Positions 34,023-45,664 of a DNA stretch of 64,000 nt are shown piece by piece. The stretch lies in contig OY829329.1 of NCBI GenBank assembly GCA_963691655.1, positions 58,975,408 to 59,039,407 on the forward strand, read 5' to 3'. Within the stretch, counting starts at the first letter, position 1, and the number at the start of each line of letters is the position of its first letter. The stretch comes from Toxonevra muliebris (Eukaryota; Arthropoda; Insecta; Diptera; Pallopteridae). The position numbers and the translations under genes were made by a program. The notes below the pieces were generated by a model that worked only from the letters and a program-made list of their open reading frames with translations, was not told the origin of the DNA and made no database searches.

Positions 34023-36389
34023 AATTTGTAATTTATTAAAATATTTAAAAAAAAAAATAAATTTTCAATATCCCAAGAACCGCTATGTGTTATTCCCAGC
34101 TCAAATTTCATGCCGATTAATGTTATCTTCATGAGCTCATTATGAAATTTTTTCTACATCGATACTGAAGGCAAACAATTTTTGAGCGCCACCTCCTCAC
34201 AAATTAATTTATAGTTGCAAGCATTCAACACTCGAGTATTAACTAATACATCAACAACAAATATATTTTTAATAAACTCATATTTTATAAAATTCAATTG
34301 ATGGCTTAACATTAAAATTCAAAAAGCATAATGCTGCAAAAAAACATACCATTTTCGTTCCCATGCTATAGCGACAACGGACGATTCGACCACGAACGAA
34401 ACGTGTAACAATAATTGCGTTGTTAGTGTAAAACCGAGTAAGTTGACAGTAGCGTAGTGTCAAAAAAAAAAAAAAAAATAAATAAATAAAATAGTGGCGA
34501 CAACATTTTCCCAGCACGTTCGTGCAAATGCAAACCCATTAATAAAGTCAACTGCCGCGCTTTAGTATATTATTAATTTTATTAAACAACTACCAAATCA
34601 ACAAATTTTGAAACTCTATTTCAATTTTACACATTCCGTAGCAATTAAGAAATTTATAATTTCTAAACGCATAAAAAATTAACAAAATTTATTTACATTT
34701 TTTTTTTTTTTTTTTGGCGACTATTTTACCTGCAATTAAAATTACAAAAAAATCACAAAATAACAACAGCAAGAATTTTCCATCATAAAAATCATTAAAG
34801 AACGTGATTGAAATCTTTGAGATTATTTAAAACGAATAACGTATGAGTTCTAACAAGTTTCAAGTGAAAGAAACGTTTTTCGTTCATTGAAGTCTTGAGC
34901 TTAAGAAGCTATGATTACAGTCAGTCAGGGAGCATGTGTGAGCATGTATAAGCCAGAGTGAGTAACGAACGCGACACATATCACACCTCGAACGTGTCGA
35001 AAATTCATCAATGATTAAAATTATTTGACAAAAAATTAACAATTATAAAAATTTTATTAACATTTGCCTACTGTGCGTTTATTGCTTTTGCTGTTTCTGA
35101 TGTTTTTGGCGGCAATAATACTGACATTACTGGCTAGCAGTAGCAGAAGCAACAATTGCTGAAAGCCCCGTTGGTATATGTGTGTACAGAGCCATTAGTG
35201 GCAGGTAGTGTGTGGTGGCGACGGTGTTGTGTCGCCGCCTGAAGCGGTCAAAATTTGTGTGATGTATTTATTTATGAGCAATAATGATTGTCAATGTATG
35301 ACTTGAGTATAATGACTTATGCTGCCAGAAACTTGACTTCCATTTATATTTACTTAGTAATAGTTATTAGAATATATGGTTGAATGTAAAATATTTCATC
35401 TCAAGATTAATAAGTTTGGAATTCAAAGTGTGTATTTAAGGTTTCTACCTTCGGCTAAAATTGACACATAAGCTGATTCTCATACAAGACTTCATCAGAC
35501 TAGGCAATAATCAATTGCTCCGCCCTCACAACATCTAACTAGTGAAACAGTGCAGGGGGAGCGTTGTGGCCAAACAACAATTCAACAAAAACTAGTAGAA
35601 TATTTCAAGACTGACGACATCTATTACTGGCTTCTGGCCTATTGATGAGTAAGGAGCCACAACGATCACTTTGTGCCACGCCTACTGTCGTAGGTTTAAA
35701 TAACAAAATGTTTTCTGCGAATGCAAGGCTTTATGACGAACCAAGAGGAAATCCTTAGGCACACCATACTTTAACAACCTCGGGGAACCATCTGAAATAT
35801 GCACAAGCGAATTAACCAATTTCTCAAAACCTATGGGGATGAATATAATCCAGTTGTAAAGTCTGCAATAACAATCAACCGAGGATTTGGTATCAAAACG
35901 ATACGTAAGCGCTAATTGGATTCGTGACCCGAACCATCACTTTGGCCAACCATTATCCTTGAGATGACTACTGAAATTCTTTACACAGTTTGTTTTTTAT
36001 ACGTGTTCAAATACAGCAACCATTAAAAAAATAAAAAAAAGCCGAATATCACTTCCGATTGCGACGGTGAAACTGTAGACAGCCGAATTCAAATGCGGCT
36101 GAATGAGATAAAAACCGCCCTTATTCCCAAATTGAGCTAATTGGTCTCAGAAATGATCGATAAAGCGCACAATATACCCGAAAATTAAATTGAGGTATAT
36201 TGTAGACATTTAAACGGCATTCAGAAATTTCCGAAGGGGGAAGGGTGAATGTTATTTTTGTTCCCCCCTTTAAAATTAATTTTCAGAGATTTTTATCGGT
36301 AAGAGGGGGAAAGAAGGGACTTATTAGCCCTTACGGTTAATAGATAAATGTGGTCTATAGGTCTATTGCATCCACAGTAGCAGCTTACT
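34023..36389. other. Spacer; 35480-36350 unassigned and less AT-rich
   Basis: AT-rich to about 35450 with CAG/GTG patches near 35125-35250. 35480-36350 is more balanced in composition and may be an old element. I could not match either strand to a family. Confidence 0.35.
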
Positions 36390-36391
36390 TA

Positions 36392-37619
36392 CAGTCTTTT
36401 CAACAAGAGCGTGTGCGGTCTAAGTCCATCAAAAAATGCCCCAATAAAAAAAAAGTCCCACATTATTTTTAAACATTTTTTTTATCCAATGCACTGACAT
36501 ATCAATATAGTATCCAGTTAGCACAATTTTGAGTAATTTCGTGGTAACGCGAGTTCATATTATTTCTAGCTTTTCGGCATACGATTGCGGCAAACTCCGC
36601 CATTTTGTCTTAAGCTGTCGTTTCAATTGAGCAATGCTCTTAGCATTTTTTCTGCTCATCTTAAGCTTAATAGTTGCTCACAAATTTTCAATGTGGTTAG
36701 CATCTGGAAATTGAGAGGCACAGTTCAAAATTCTTGTCCGTTTTTCTCTGCACAAGTGACTTTGATGTTTAGGGTCCTGCTCTCTTAAAGCCCTCAATTT
36801 CGATTTCTTTTCCCCAAACCAGTTATTGCTGGTATAAATGGATTATGTACTGGATATCCAAATTTCTCGTAAACATGATTATCCTGTTGAAACTCTGTTT
36901 TCAAAAGCATCTCCAAACATGAGCTTTTCCTCGATGCTTATCTAATCTCAGAACCATCTTAATGCCCTTAATGGACAATGCACGTTTAATGGTACCGTCA
37001 ATAAAACGATTCGTCTGTAAAGGCCATATTGCTCTAATCACTATCCACATGTTCGATAGCCCACTCCTGCCATTTTTTGTTTGTTTTACCGTCTGTAAGA
37101 CTTTGGTTATTCAAGCTCAGAATTCAATTTGGAATTCATTTAAACGACTTTGGATTATACTAAGGGATATATTAGTGACCTTCTGCGCCAGTTTTTGTTG
37201 GGCTGTTTAAAGTGTAATGGTAGAATTAGCTTCAAAAACTCATGCTATCACCGAATCCTGCAGCTGTGATATTCCTCTAGAAGCACAATGATTTGGTGAG
37301 TCGTCAACATTCTGAAGTCTTAAAAAAAGTTGGTTCCATTTCTTTAGGAATGCCTTCAACCTCTCAAGATATTTGCAGCAGCTTCCTAGGACATTTTGGA
37401 TTCCTTTGGATGTGAGCAAAAAATGGCAGTTTGAAAACCTTTTGTATATACGGAGTATGATTTGAAAAATTGCTTAAACAACGAAATTATAATTGCGATT
37501 GTTTGAAAGTTTATACAGCGCCATTCGCAATGAAATGTTGAATGTTAAAAATAAAGTTCAACTTGATACTTAAAGTTGTTCGTCCAATTAAGCCGCACAC
37601 GCTCTTGTTGAAAAGACTG
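36392..37619 (-). mobile_element. Tc1-type element (fossil)
   Basis: Both ends read CAGTCTTTTCAACAAGAGCG and continue TGTGCGG, identical for 27 bp. TA lies on each side (36390-36391, 37620-37621). Length 1228 bp. It carries a decayed transposase on the minus strand. Confidence 0.86.
36570..36735 (-). pseudogene. Tc1 transposase C-terminus (relic)
   Basis: On the minus strand the sequence reads FPDANHIENL, a stop where Trp is expected, then ATIKLKMSRKNAKSI and KTKWRSLPQSYAEKL. The N-(P/H)-IENLW pattern contains the catalytic Glu of Tc1-family DDE transposases, and the basic segment after it is the usual C-terminus. The TGA in place of Trp and other damage upstream mean no protein. The N-terminal two thirds should lie at 36740-37560 but is too decayed for me to delimit. 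Confidence 0.68.
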
Positions 37620-37679
37620 TATATATAAGCATTCAGAAAGGCTAATCTCACTAAAGAATCTCAGTAAGGATTTTCGCTT

Positions 37680-37990
37680 CCCTAAAGGATGATGGCTACA
37701 CTATCTGGCCAGTAATGCCCCAGATATCTTTTCCTTTTCCAAATGAGTACCTCGCAGTTCAGGAGGATGTGTTCCGGCGTCTCTTTTCTTCTCGGCAAAA
37801 GCTACAGTTACTGTCTTGTCCTATGCCTATCTTTGTTTGCGATGCCCTGAAAGGTCTTTTGTAGTTGAAATTTCCTATTAGTAGCTTTGATTGCCTTAGC
37901 TTGGGGAACCAGTTGGATGATCTACTGTCGCTTTCGTCTTTCCTTAGTTTTTCTTTAATGGGGTGAGCCCGTATACTCAGGAAAAGTTCA
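37680..37990 (-). pseudogene. LINE C-terminal fragment (Cys-rich tail)
   Basis: Minus-strand frames read FPKLRQSKLLIGNFNYKRPF, then CSFCREE. After a +1 shift comes ETPEHILLNCEVL. This is the C-terminal tail after the RNase H domain in I/R1/LOA-type non-LTR retrotransposons, where a CxxC...H....C motif follows a 'LLxGHF/LLIGNF' block. The same region of a relative is at 45837-46271 (CRSCLDEKEEE, HFLCNCPAL). A frameshift near 37780 breaks it, and neither RNase H nor reverse transcriptase is attached. It lies between the Tc1 fossil and the RTE-like fragment and is distinct from the latter. Confidence 0.62.
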
Positions 37991-38344
37991 GGACCATTGA
38001 TATTCTGTGATTGTGGCTAGTAATTGACGTTTTAAACATCATGATGAATGGATCCTATATCTCACAATCGAAACAACAAGTAAAACAATGGGTAGAATGG
38101 AAATGCTTTGTTGTAACTATTGTTTTTTTAAATGTACGCGGTATAAAATGCGGTGAGTACTTTTAAAAAGGAAAACCAATAACTGGTGAATATTATTGAT
38201 GGCTGATGGGCCGTAACTGAAGACAAAGTACTGTGTCATATCACAATCGATCACAGCCCTTAGCTAATTTTTGTTTGGACTTTGAAATCGAGTGAAAAAA
38301 TACAGACATATTTTCAAGAATTTATTTAAACTTACTATTCGGAT

Positions 38345-39990
38345 TATTTACTTACTTACTTACTGCAATCTTCTTCTCCTAGTGGAGTATAGGGCCTCAA
38401 TAATTGATCTGAATCTAACTCGGTTTTGTGCTTCACGGCATATATCAGTCTAGCTATATTTGGCAGAGTTAAGTTCTGTTTCAACAGTGCTTCGCCAGGT
38501 TTTTGCTGGTGCACCTGGACGTCGAGAGCCTTGATGGTACCAACGTAGAGCTTGGCGTGCAATACTATTGGGGTTCTAACGGAAAGTATGGCCAATCCAT
38601 CGCCATTTTCTTCTTTTAATCTTCCCTACTGCCGATGCTTGACTTGTGCGGCTCCATAGTTCTTCATTAGAGATACGATGTGGCCACCAAATTTTCAAAA
38701 TCCGTCTCATACACTTATTGATAAACGTCTGAATACGTGACTCGATTCGGTTAGAACATTTCCACGTCTCTGAACCATAGTATAAAACAGATTTCACATT
38801 TGAATTGAAGATTCGTAACTTCGTTCTCAGTGCAATTTGGTTTAACTTCCAAATATTACTTAGCAAGCCGAAGGCAGATTTAGCCTTATTAACTCTGACA
38901 CTGACATCTTCATCGGCGACACTTTTATTTGACACAACGCTCCCCAGGTACGTAAAACATTGCACACGCTCGAAATCTTCATCTTCGAGTTTAAGATTAG
39001 GAGTTGGGATACTTCTTAATGCTGATCTCCAAGCTGGCTCTCGTCGCACTTGTCTTAAGCTGTACTAAATTTTTGATTCATCAAACTCACATCGTCCGCA
39101 TATTCAAGATCTTCGAGTTGCGTAAAAGGAGTCCATTGAGTATAAACAACAAGGAGGAGATAGAATGCAGCCTTGTCGTACACCCGTATTAACTTCAAAA
39201 GGGTCCGATAGCATTCCATTATGCAGCGCACGACAGCTAAAGCCATTATACATAGCCTTAACTATGTTTACGATTTTACACGGCAAGCCTCTTCTAAGTA
39301 GAGTTTCTCATATGTAAGCTCTGCTGATACTGTCAAATGCCTTTTTAAAATCGATGAATGCGGCATATATTGATGTCCGAAACTCGTTACATTCTTCAAA
39401 TATAATTCGTACGATATTTATCAAATCCACACACGATCGACCCGGTCGAAATCCATATTGATTTTCTGCCGCTTCTAATATGCGCCTCAAAACGATTTTA
39501 GTAAGAATTTTACTGGGGATCGGCAGTAGTGGAATGCCACGGTAGTTATCTCAATCAGAGTAATCCCCCTTCTTTGGGATTTTAACAAGTATTCCTTCGT
39601 TCCAAAAGATAGGAAAAACCTCGTCAGTCCATATTTTAGTTAATATTGGAAGCCATATGTTTGCTGTCAGCTCTGGATCGCATTTCAAGAACTCTGCGCA
39701 GATGTTTATCATTTCCAAGTGCTTTCCCACTTTTTAAACTTTTGATTACTGAGATGATTTCGGATTTAGATGGAGTTGAGATGTTAATTCCTCGAAGATA
39801 ATTTGTGGAATTTAAGGTATCATTTGAGTCGGTGACGTTCATCAAACCAAGCGGGTTATTTAAGACCTCCTTGAAGTGCTCAGACCACCGTAAATGTTGT
39901 TCATTTAAATCCATGATCATTTTGTCACATTTGCTTTTAATAGGACGTTTACAGCTAATGTTCTAAGGTTTTAGTGATGTCATTTAGCTT
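38345..39990 (-). pseudogene. RTE-like LINE fragment (reverse transcriptase)
   Basis: About 1.65 kb of a non-LTR retrotransposon on the minus strand, 5'-truncated and frame-shifted. In order: HLRWSEHFKEVLN (39900s); QYGFRPGRSCVDLI and FIDFKKAFDSI (39490-39308); GVRQGCILSP (39200s); EYADDVSLMN, the catalytic YADD (39080s); CFTYLGSVVSNK, YYGSETWK, INKCMRRILKIWWPHRISN and RRKWRWIGHTFR (39049-38576); then a tail ending 38356. The YGSETW...RKWRWIGHT order and an AGTAAGTAAGTAAGTAA simple-repeat 3' end (38339-38366 region) fit the RTE/BovB-like clade. Endonuclease is missing. At least five frame changes make it inactive. Confidence 0.85.
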
Positions 39991-42644
39991 CTTTCGGATA
40001 GCAAAAAAAAAAGAAGAAAAAATCGAAATTTCAAAAGTTTTAAAGAATTCAAAAATGCGCAAAGAGAGTATATCCTTTTCGATCGACCAATCAAAGTCGT
40101 TCGTTCGTTTCTATTGAATGAGTGTAAAAACTTCTCGGTTCACATGTGTTGCAGAAATATCATCTCTGTTGAACGGATTTAGACATATTTACATACATAC
40201 GTGTGTAGTTTCTACACTGTCTCATAAATTATTATAATTGGATATTTTTAGTATATTTTTTCGTTCCTGTTAATCCTTACCTAATTACATTTCTGCAATA
40301 CACAATAAAATAAAACTAAAAAAAATTTAGCACATTCCTAATTCCTTAAACATCAGACTTAGGTACGGGTGTCAGTTTTAAAATCGATTTCACTTTCAAT
40401 ATAATAGAAATAAAACAAAACAAAACAGAAAAAACTAAAACAACAACAACAACAAGAAATACTTAATACGTGTGTACTATATTTGTAGGTAGGTATACCT
40501 ACAATACATTTACATCAATCTACCTGTCATTTAACTCATTTCATTACAATTTAACTGCCAAAGACCAAGACGCGTCACCAACAGCTAACAAAGAACAACA
40601 ACAACTACAAGAAGCAACACCAAACATGCATCATCTTTTAGGGAGCATGAATTTGGATGATGATGATGATGGCATGAGCAAAAACCATGTAGCAGAGACG
40701 ACAATGACAACAACACCAATAATAACAAAAACAACAGAAGTAGCAACAGCCACAAAAACAAATCAACCATAAAGTAAGCCAAGCTGCTGCTGTTGCTGGC
40801 CAACACTGAATGTGAATGTGAATGTGGATGACGTTCGGATCGGATCGGATCGCATCGCATCATCTCGATGTCTGTCACCTTATCAATATTTTCCGTCAAG
40901 TAATTTATTTCTTTATGTCTCCTTGCTTGGCCTCTCCTGTGTAGCATAGTGTGTTAGTGTATGCAGTGCCAATACCTTTTTCTATATATATGAATCTATC
41001 TTCCTTACAGCATATCCTGTTTTGTTATTGCTCTCTCCATGTATGTGTGTATGTATGCTATGAATTTGTAATGTTGTTTTGGACATTTGCTTTATGTCTT
41101 GTCACATTTTTATGGCACAACCTTATGGCATTAATTTTTATTATTTTTTGTTTTTCGTTTTCAATAAAATAAAATAAAATTTTCTTCCACATTTTATTAA
41201 AAGTGTTTGCATCTCTTCTAAGCAATAGAGTACGAATATGAAAGAAAAGGGTACTGGGTGCTGGGTACTAGCAGATAACAAAAATAATTTTATCCCGTAT
41301 GTTTTTCCCATTGTTTTCGGCTGTACAAAAATTTTTAACGAGTTTTTAAAGAACCTACAACTTTTATAGACTTAAAGAAAAAGTATTAATGAGTTTTCTG
41401 TTTGTGTGTTTTTTTGTTTTTTTTTTTTTGTTTTGTTGCCGTTGATTTTTTGTTTTGTGTATGTGCTGAAGTGTTAATGTTACCAAACAATTCTTTGTGT
41501 TTCAAACCCAGAAAAGTCATATAAAAATGTTCATTGTTTTCAATTAAGAAAGGCAATTATTTGATTATTATCAAATTAATTGCATTGTGGTAATGAGAAA
41601 TTGATATTTTTGAGTTAAATGGAAAAATGGGCGAAAATTAAGATTTCTGTCTTCTTTCTTTTTCTTATTGTATTTCCTTCCACACAAAACGAACGAACAC
41701 TTAACATAAAATTCATTTAAGTTTATTCTCCTTAATTTTAACAGAGATTTTGTGCTGACTCTTTTTTTCTAGGAAACTCCAAATAGGTTTACTTATTTTA
41801 TTGTTCGAAAACATGCATGTATGCAAATTTCATTACAACTAATTGATTTTAAAATTAAGACAGCTATACTCGATTGCTGTGCTTCTAAGTGAAATTATTT
41901 TCTACTTACTAATTAGGTTCGAAATCTTGTACATAAGTGAGGAGCTTTAATTCTATAAGTTTAACCCATATCGTTCCGGTACTAGATGCCATGATCCAAT
42001 ATGGAAAATTTTCAAAACGAAGTTTCCATATATCTTCAATAAGAAATTTTAGTACTTAAAATAAAAATAAAAACAATGTTTTCTGAATTTTAAAGGGTGT
42101 AGTAGTTTTTGGCTTACCCCAAGAAAATAAGGTGACCAGGTGAGCAAGTGAGCAATAAGTATTGCCTGGGATCAAATGTATTCAACAGAGTATTTTAGAA
42201 GTTATTATAAGTTGAAAACAGAAAATATGAATTTTTGTTGAATTTAGCCTATTTCTTCATACCTTTTTTTACAAAAGTTTGGTCAGCTTTGAAAAATATA
42301 TCAGGACCTGTGAAAGTATAATTTCCATATCAATTTTGTTATTTTATCTAGGCGAATTTTTCATTTCAATGCAAAATGATTAATTTTACTTTTACCACCT
42401 TCCAAAAAAGTATGTTTGTTCACCTGGCTTTGACATCAAGTGAAATGCAATATTTTTAAATTTTCTAAATGCAATTTTAAAGTCAGTATATATAGAAATA
42501 TTAAACAGTGGTTACTTTTGGGAAAAATTTATAAATGTATTTTTGACGAATTTTCAAAGTTGCTGTTCGATTAATCGAATGTTGGTACAATAAGAGTTAA
42601 TCTAATTTTTTGAAAGCTCGTAAACGATATGCTTTAAAATTATA
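39991..42644. other. AT-rich spacer
   Basis: Has a CAA run near 40440-40456, CAA/CAG-rich sequence 40580-40790 and a GGATC/GCATC run near 40836-40862. T-rich runs lie near 41410-41440. Apart from the open frame at 40564-40772 nothing gene-like is seen. Confidence 0.4.
40564..40772 (+). other. Possible coding segment, Thr/Gln/Asp-rich
   Basis: An open frame reads DASPTANKEQQQLQEATPN, MHHLLGSMNLDDDDD, then a Thr-rich tail ending in TAA. The amino-acid mix resembles low-complexity regions of fly proteins and differs from the Phe/Leu/Lys frames produced elsewhere by AT-rich DNA. A GTAAGC donor-like site overlaps the stop region at about 40774. There is no clear acceptor or domain. CAA/ACA microsatellite sequence could produce the same reading. 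Confidence 0.22.
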
Positions 42645-43795
42645 AGTTTAATTTGATTTTTTAGCTAAATTTCGGTCTAATATTTGGTTCGATTTTCATG
42701 TCTGAATGTCAGCCCGAATTTAGTTTAGTTTGTGTTTGCCATTTTGTTTGAATTTTGATCTAAATTTTGTTCTGGAATTTGGTTTATTTTTTGTCTGAAT
42801 TTTGCTATGGAATTAGTTTGAGTTTTGGTCTGATTCGGAACTGGTTTTTGGTTTAAAACCAGCCTCAGTTTTGAACAGCTCTTGAACTACTGAATTCATT
42901 TCAGTTTTAGTCTGACTTTTCCGCCGTTCGGAGTCGGCGTTAAACTGTAGGTTCAACTATGTTGTATCACAATTGGTCGTTCAGGCCTAAGTGTGTCTCT
43001 CGACAGCCACTTCAACCTCACCTAACCTAGTCTGACTTTTGGCCTGAAGTTGGCCTGAATTTTTAATTGGCTTTGGTCTGAATTTTGTTTTGATTTTAGG
43101 TCTAAATTTTGTTCTGAAATTGGTTTAAATTTTAGTTTACTTTTGTTTAAATTTGTATCTAAATTAGGTCTATATTGTGATTTACTTTTTGGTTTCAAAT
43201 TTGTTTTGAAATTAGTCTCAATTTTAGTTCTGAATTCAATCTGATTTTTCATTGTTTTGTAGCCTTTTTTCTGGATTTTGTTGTGAGGGTGGTTTAAATT
43301 TCATCTAATTGTGTGAACTGCTTTTGGTCTAAACTTGTTCAGAATTTTTTTCTGAGTTTTGGTCTGAAATTGGTCTGAATTTTTATCTGAATTTTGCTTG
43401 ACTTTGGTAGGAATTTTGGTTTACTTTTGAACTGATTTGGGTTAAGTCTGATTTTTGATCCAAAATTGTTTTGATTTTTTATCTTTTTGTGGACTATAAT
43501 AATTAATTGTTCTGAATTTTAGTTTGTTCATGGTCTGAATACAGGTATCGATTTTGGTTTGTGTTTTCGACTGATCTTTCGGCTGAAATGGGTTTGAATT
43601 TAATTTGGTCTGATTTTTGGTTTGGATTTTGGTCTAACTTATGGTATGAATTTGGTTTCGTTTTAGTTTTAAATTACTTTTTTTGTCCGATTTTCAGGGT
43701 GCTTTTGGTATACTTGTGGTTTAATTTGAGACTTCTTTTGGCCTGAAATTTAGTTTGATTCTGAGCGTTTGCCAAAATTTTAAACCAGTTTTTTT
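42645..43795 (+). repeat. GGTCTGAAT minisatellite, large array
   Basis: About 1.1 kb of degenerate ~12-bp units around TTTTGGTCTGAAT, opposite in orientation to the array at 28220-29945. A foreign ~115-bp piece interrupts it at 42915-43030. The Lys/Asn-rich minus-strand frame at 43022-43252 is repeat-derived. Confidence 0.78.
42915..43030 (+). repeat. Dispersed repeat with AAACTGTAGGTTCAAC motif
   Basis: A unique-looking block (GCCGTTCGGAGTCGGCG, then AAACTGTAGGTTCAAC, and a CCACTTCAACCTCACCTAAC end) inside the minisatellite. A close relative is at 53073-53152 and a weaker one at 54010-54045. The three look like 3' tails of one retroelement, LINE or SINE. Confidence 0.5.
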
Positions 43796-45358
43796 TTTAT
43801 TGTTTTGTATTTTAGTTGGTTTCACTATATATCTCATAAAATCGGTTTGAGTTCTCACTTTTTTATGATCCACCATCAAAGAGAACTTACTCCGATGTAT
43901 ATTTAATGCTTAAAACTTCCCCTTAATTAAGCAAAATCAGCCTACCCTCAAAGTCAAATCATATATTTGCTTTAATTGGCATTACTTGGTTCTAAGAACT
44001 AACAAATGTATGTTTTGCTATGACTCTTAATCCAATTGGAATATTAACTTGAAATTTAAAGAATACTATCCCTAAACATTTTTTGGGTTAAGTAGTATCA
44101 AATCGTTAGAATCGAAAAATATAGGGTGGTCATTGGCTTCATTGAAACAATTAATCTAGTTAGTCCTGGTCTTACCGCTTCGGCTCGAAAACGAAAAGTT
44201 TTCGGTAAAACTTCAGTAGTTATATCTATGTGAAGGGAACTTAAGTTCTTATTCTAAATTTAATGATTCACCTGTAAAATATCTAGTTTTAAGGTAAGAA
44301 AATATCTTTGAAAAAAAACACCATTATTATATACATAATTTTTTTCTTTTATTTACATACGCTTTTATTGGATAAATTGCTTGTTTGTCATTCGAGTTTG
44401 GACGAAACAAACAATTTTTATTAATGGTCAATTAAATTTATACTATAAACAAATAATGTAATAAAAATTTATATTTATTATTTTATAGTAATTAGTTATG
44501 CATGCTTTTTCTATTACTCCCATGCACAAGCACATACATACATACATATATTTACCAATAGGCGTAGTTATGTAAGATGAGTGGGATATGAAGCTTTTTA
44601 CATGAGTAATTTCTTCATATATTTGGACAAATATAGAACAGAGTTTGAATACGAAAAATCTAACTATCGTAACTATGGTAAGTGTTAAACTAAATTCACT
44701 AAATTTTACCGCGAAATAAATCATTTGGGATTAACGTAGGGTCTTGGAGAATTTCCACTTTTTCAAATCTAACGCACCCACTTCCTGCGCTTCTCCCCTA
44801 CGCCTCTGATATTCCATGCTTCACTTTGGTTATGCACTTAAATGCAATTCGATTTTAATTACCTTCTCAAATAAATTTCAAATATTTATATTTTGTTCTT
44901 TCATTAATAATGCAAAATGGTGTTGTCACGTTGATCATAACATTTAATTAACATTCAAATAAAAGGAAAAACGTAGTGCCATATTGACAGCAACTACAAA
45001 ATTATTGGCGCCATAGCATAAATGCATGCATATATTTACATACGTAAGTATGAATGTATGTGTGTATGTATGTGTAAGTAGGCGAGCAGGTACTACAAGA
45101 ATAATATAAAATTTTATTTGATTTTGTATGCATATTGTGGTAAATAAATTGGGTGTAAAGTGGCGTCAAAGATGACCATAAAATACAAATACATATTTAT
45201 CTATGCACGAGTATGTATTTTTGTTAGAATTTGAATTATTTTAACATATTTTTTTAAAGGTAATTATTATAACCCGAATAATGCACTTAAAAAGGATACA
45301 TTTTTGTGTACTGATTGTAGGTGACAGTCAACACCTCACTCTCTACGAGCTTGCCATA
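43796..45358. other. AT-rich spacer, nothing recognised
   Basis: No gene. Short GTAT/CATA repeats lie near 44535-44550 and 45050-45075. Confidence 0.4.
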
Positions 45359-45664
45359 TTAAGGGGGTATTCTACCCGAGATGGTGCGAAATATCGATGT
45401 TTTCAAATCTTTGTAAATGTAAAGCTTTTCAATATTTTTATTCGACGTTTTTTGCAAGTTTTTCTACAGGTTTTGAACAATAATTTTCGTTTTTAATGTT
45501 AAAAATATCTTTGTTAATAATGGTTCATTCGACGCCACGAACATGAGCCTGCCGAAAATAGTTGCTCTATGGTGGACATGATATCTCCGGTTTCAATATT
45601 CTGCAACACAAAATGTAACCCATTTTGTAATCGTGAGACTTCCTGCTATCGCCTCATATAGGGA

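Noticed and set aside
35480..36350. Possible retroelement or gene in more balanced DNA
   Set aside because: Both strands read without recognisable motifs; no ends or splice pattern.
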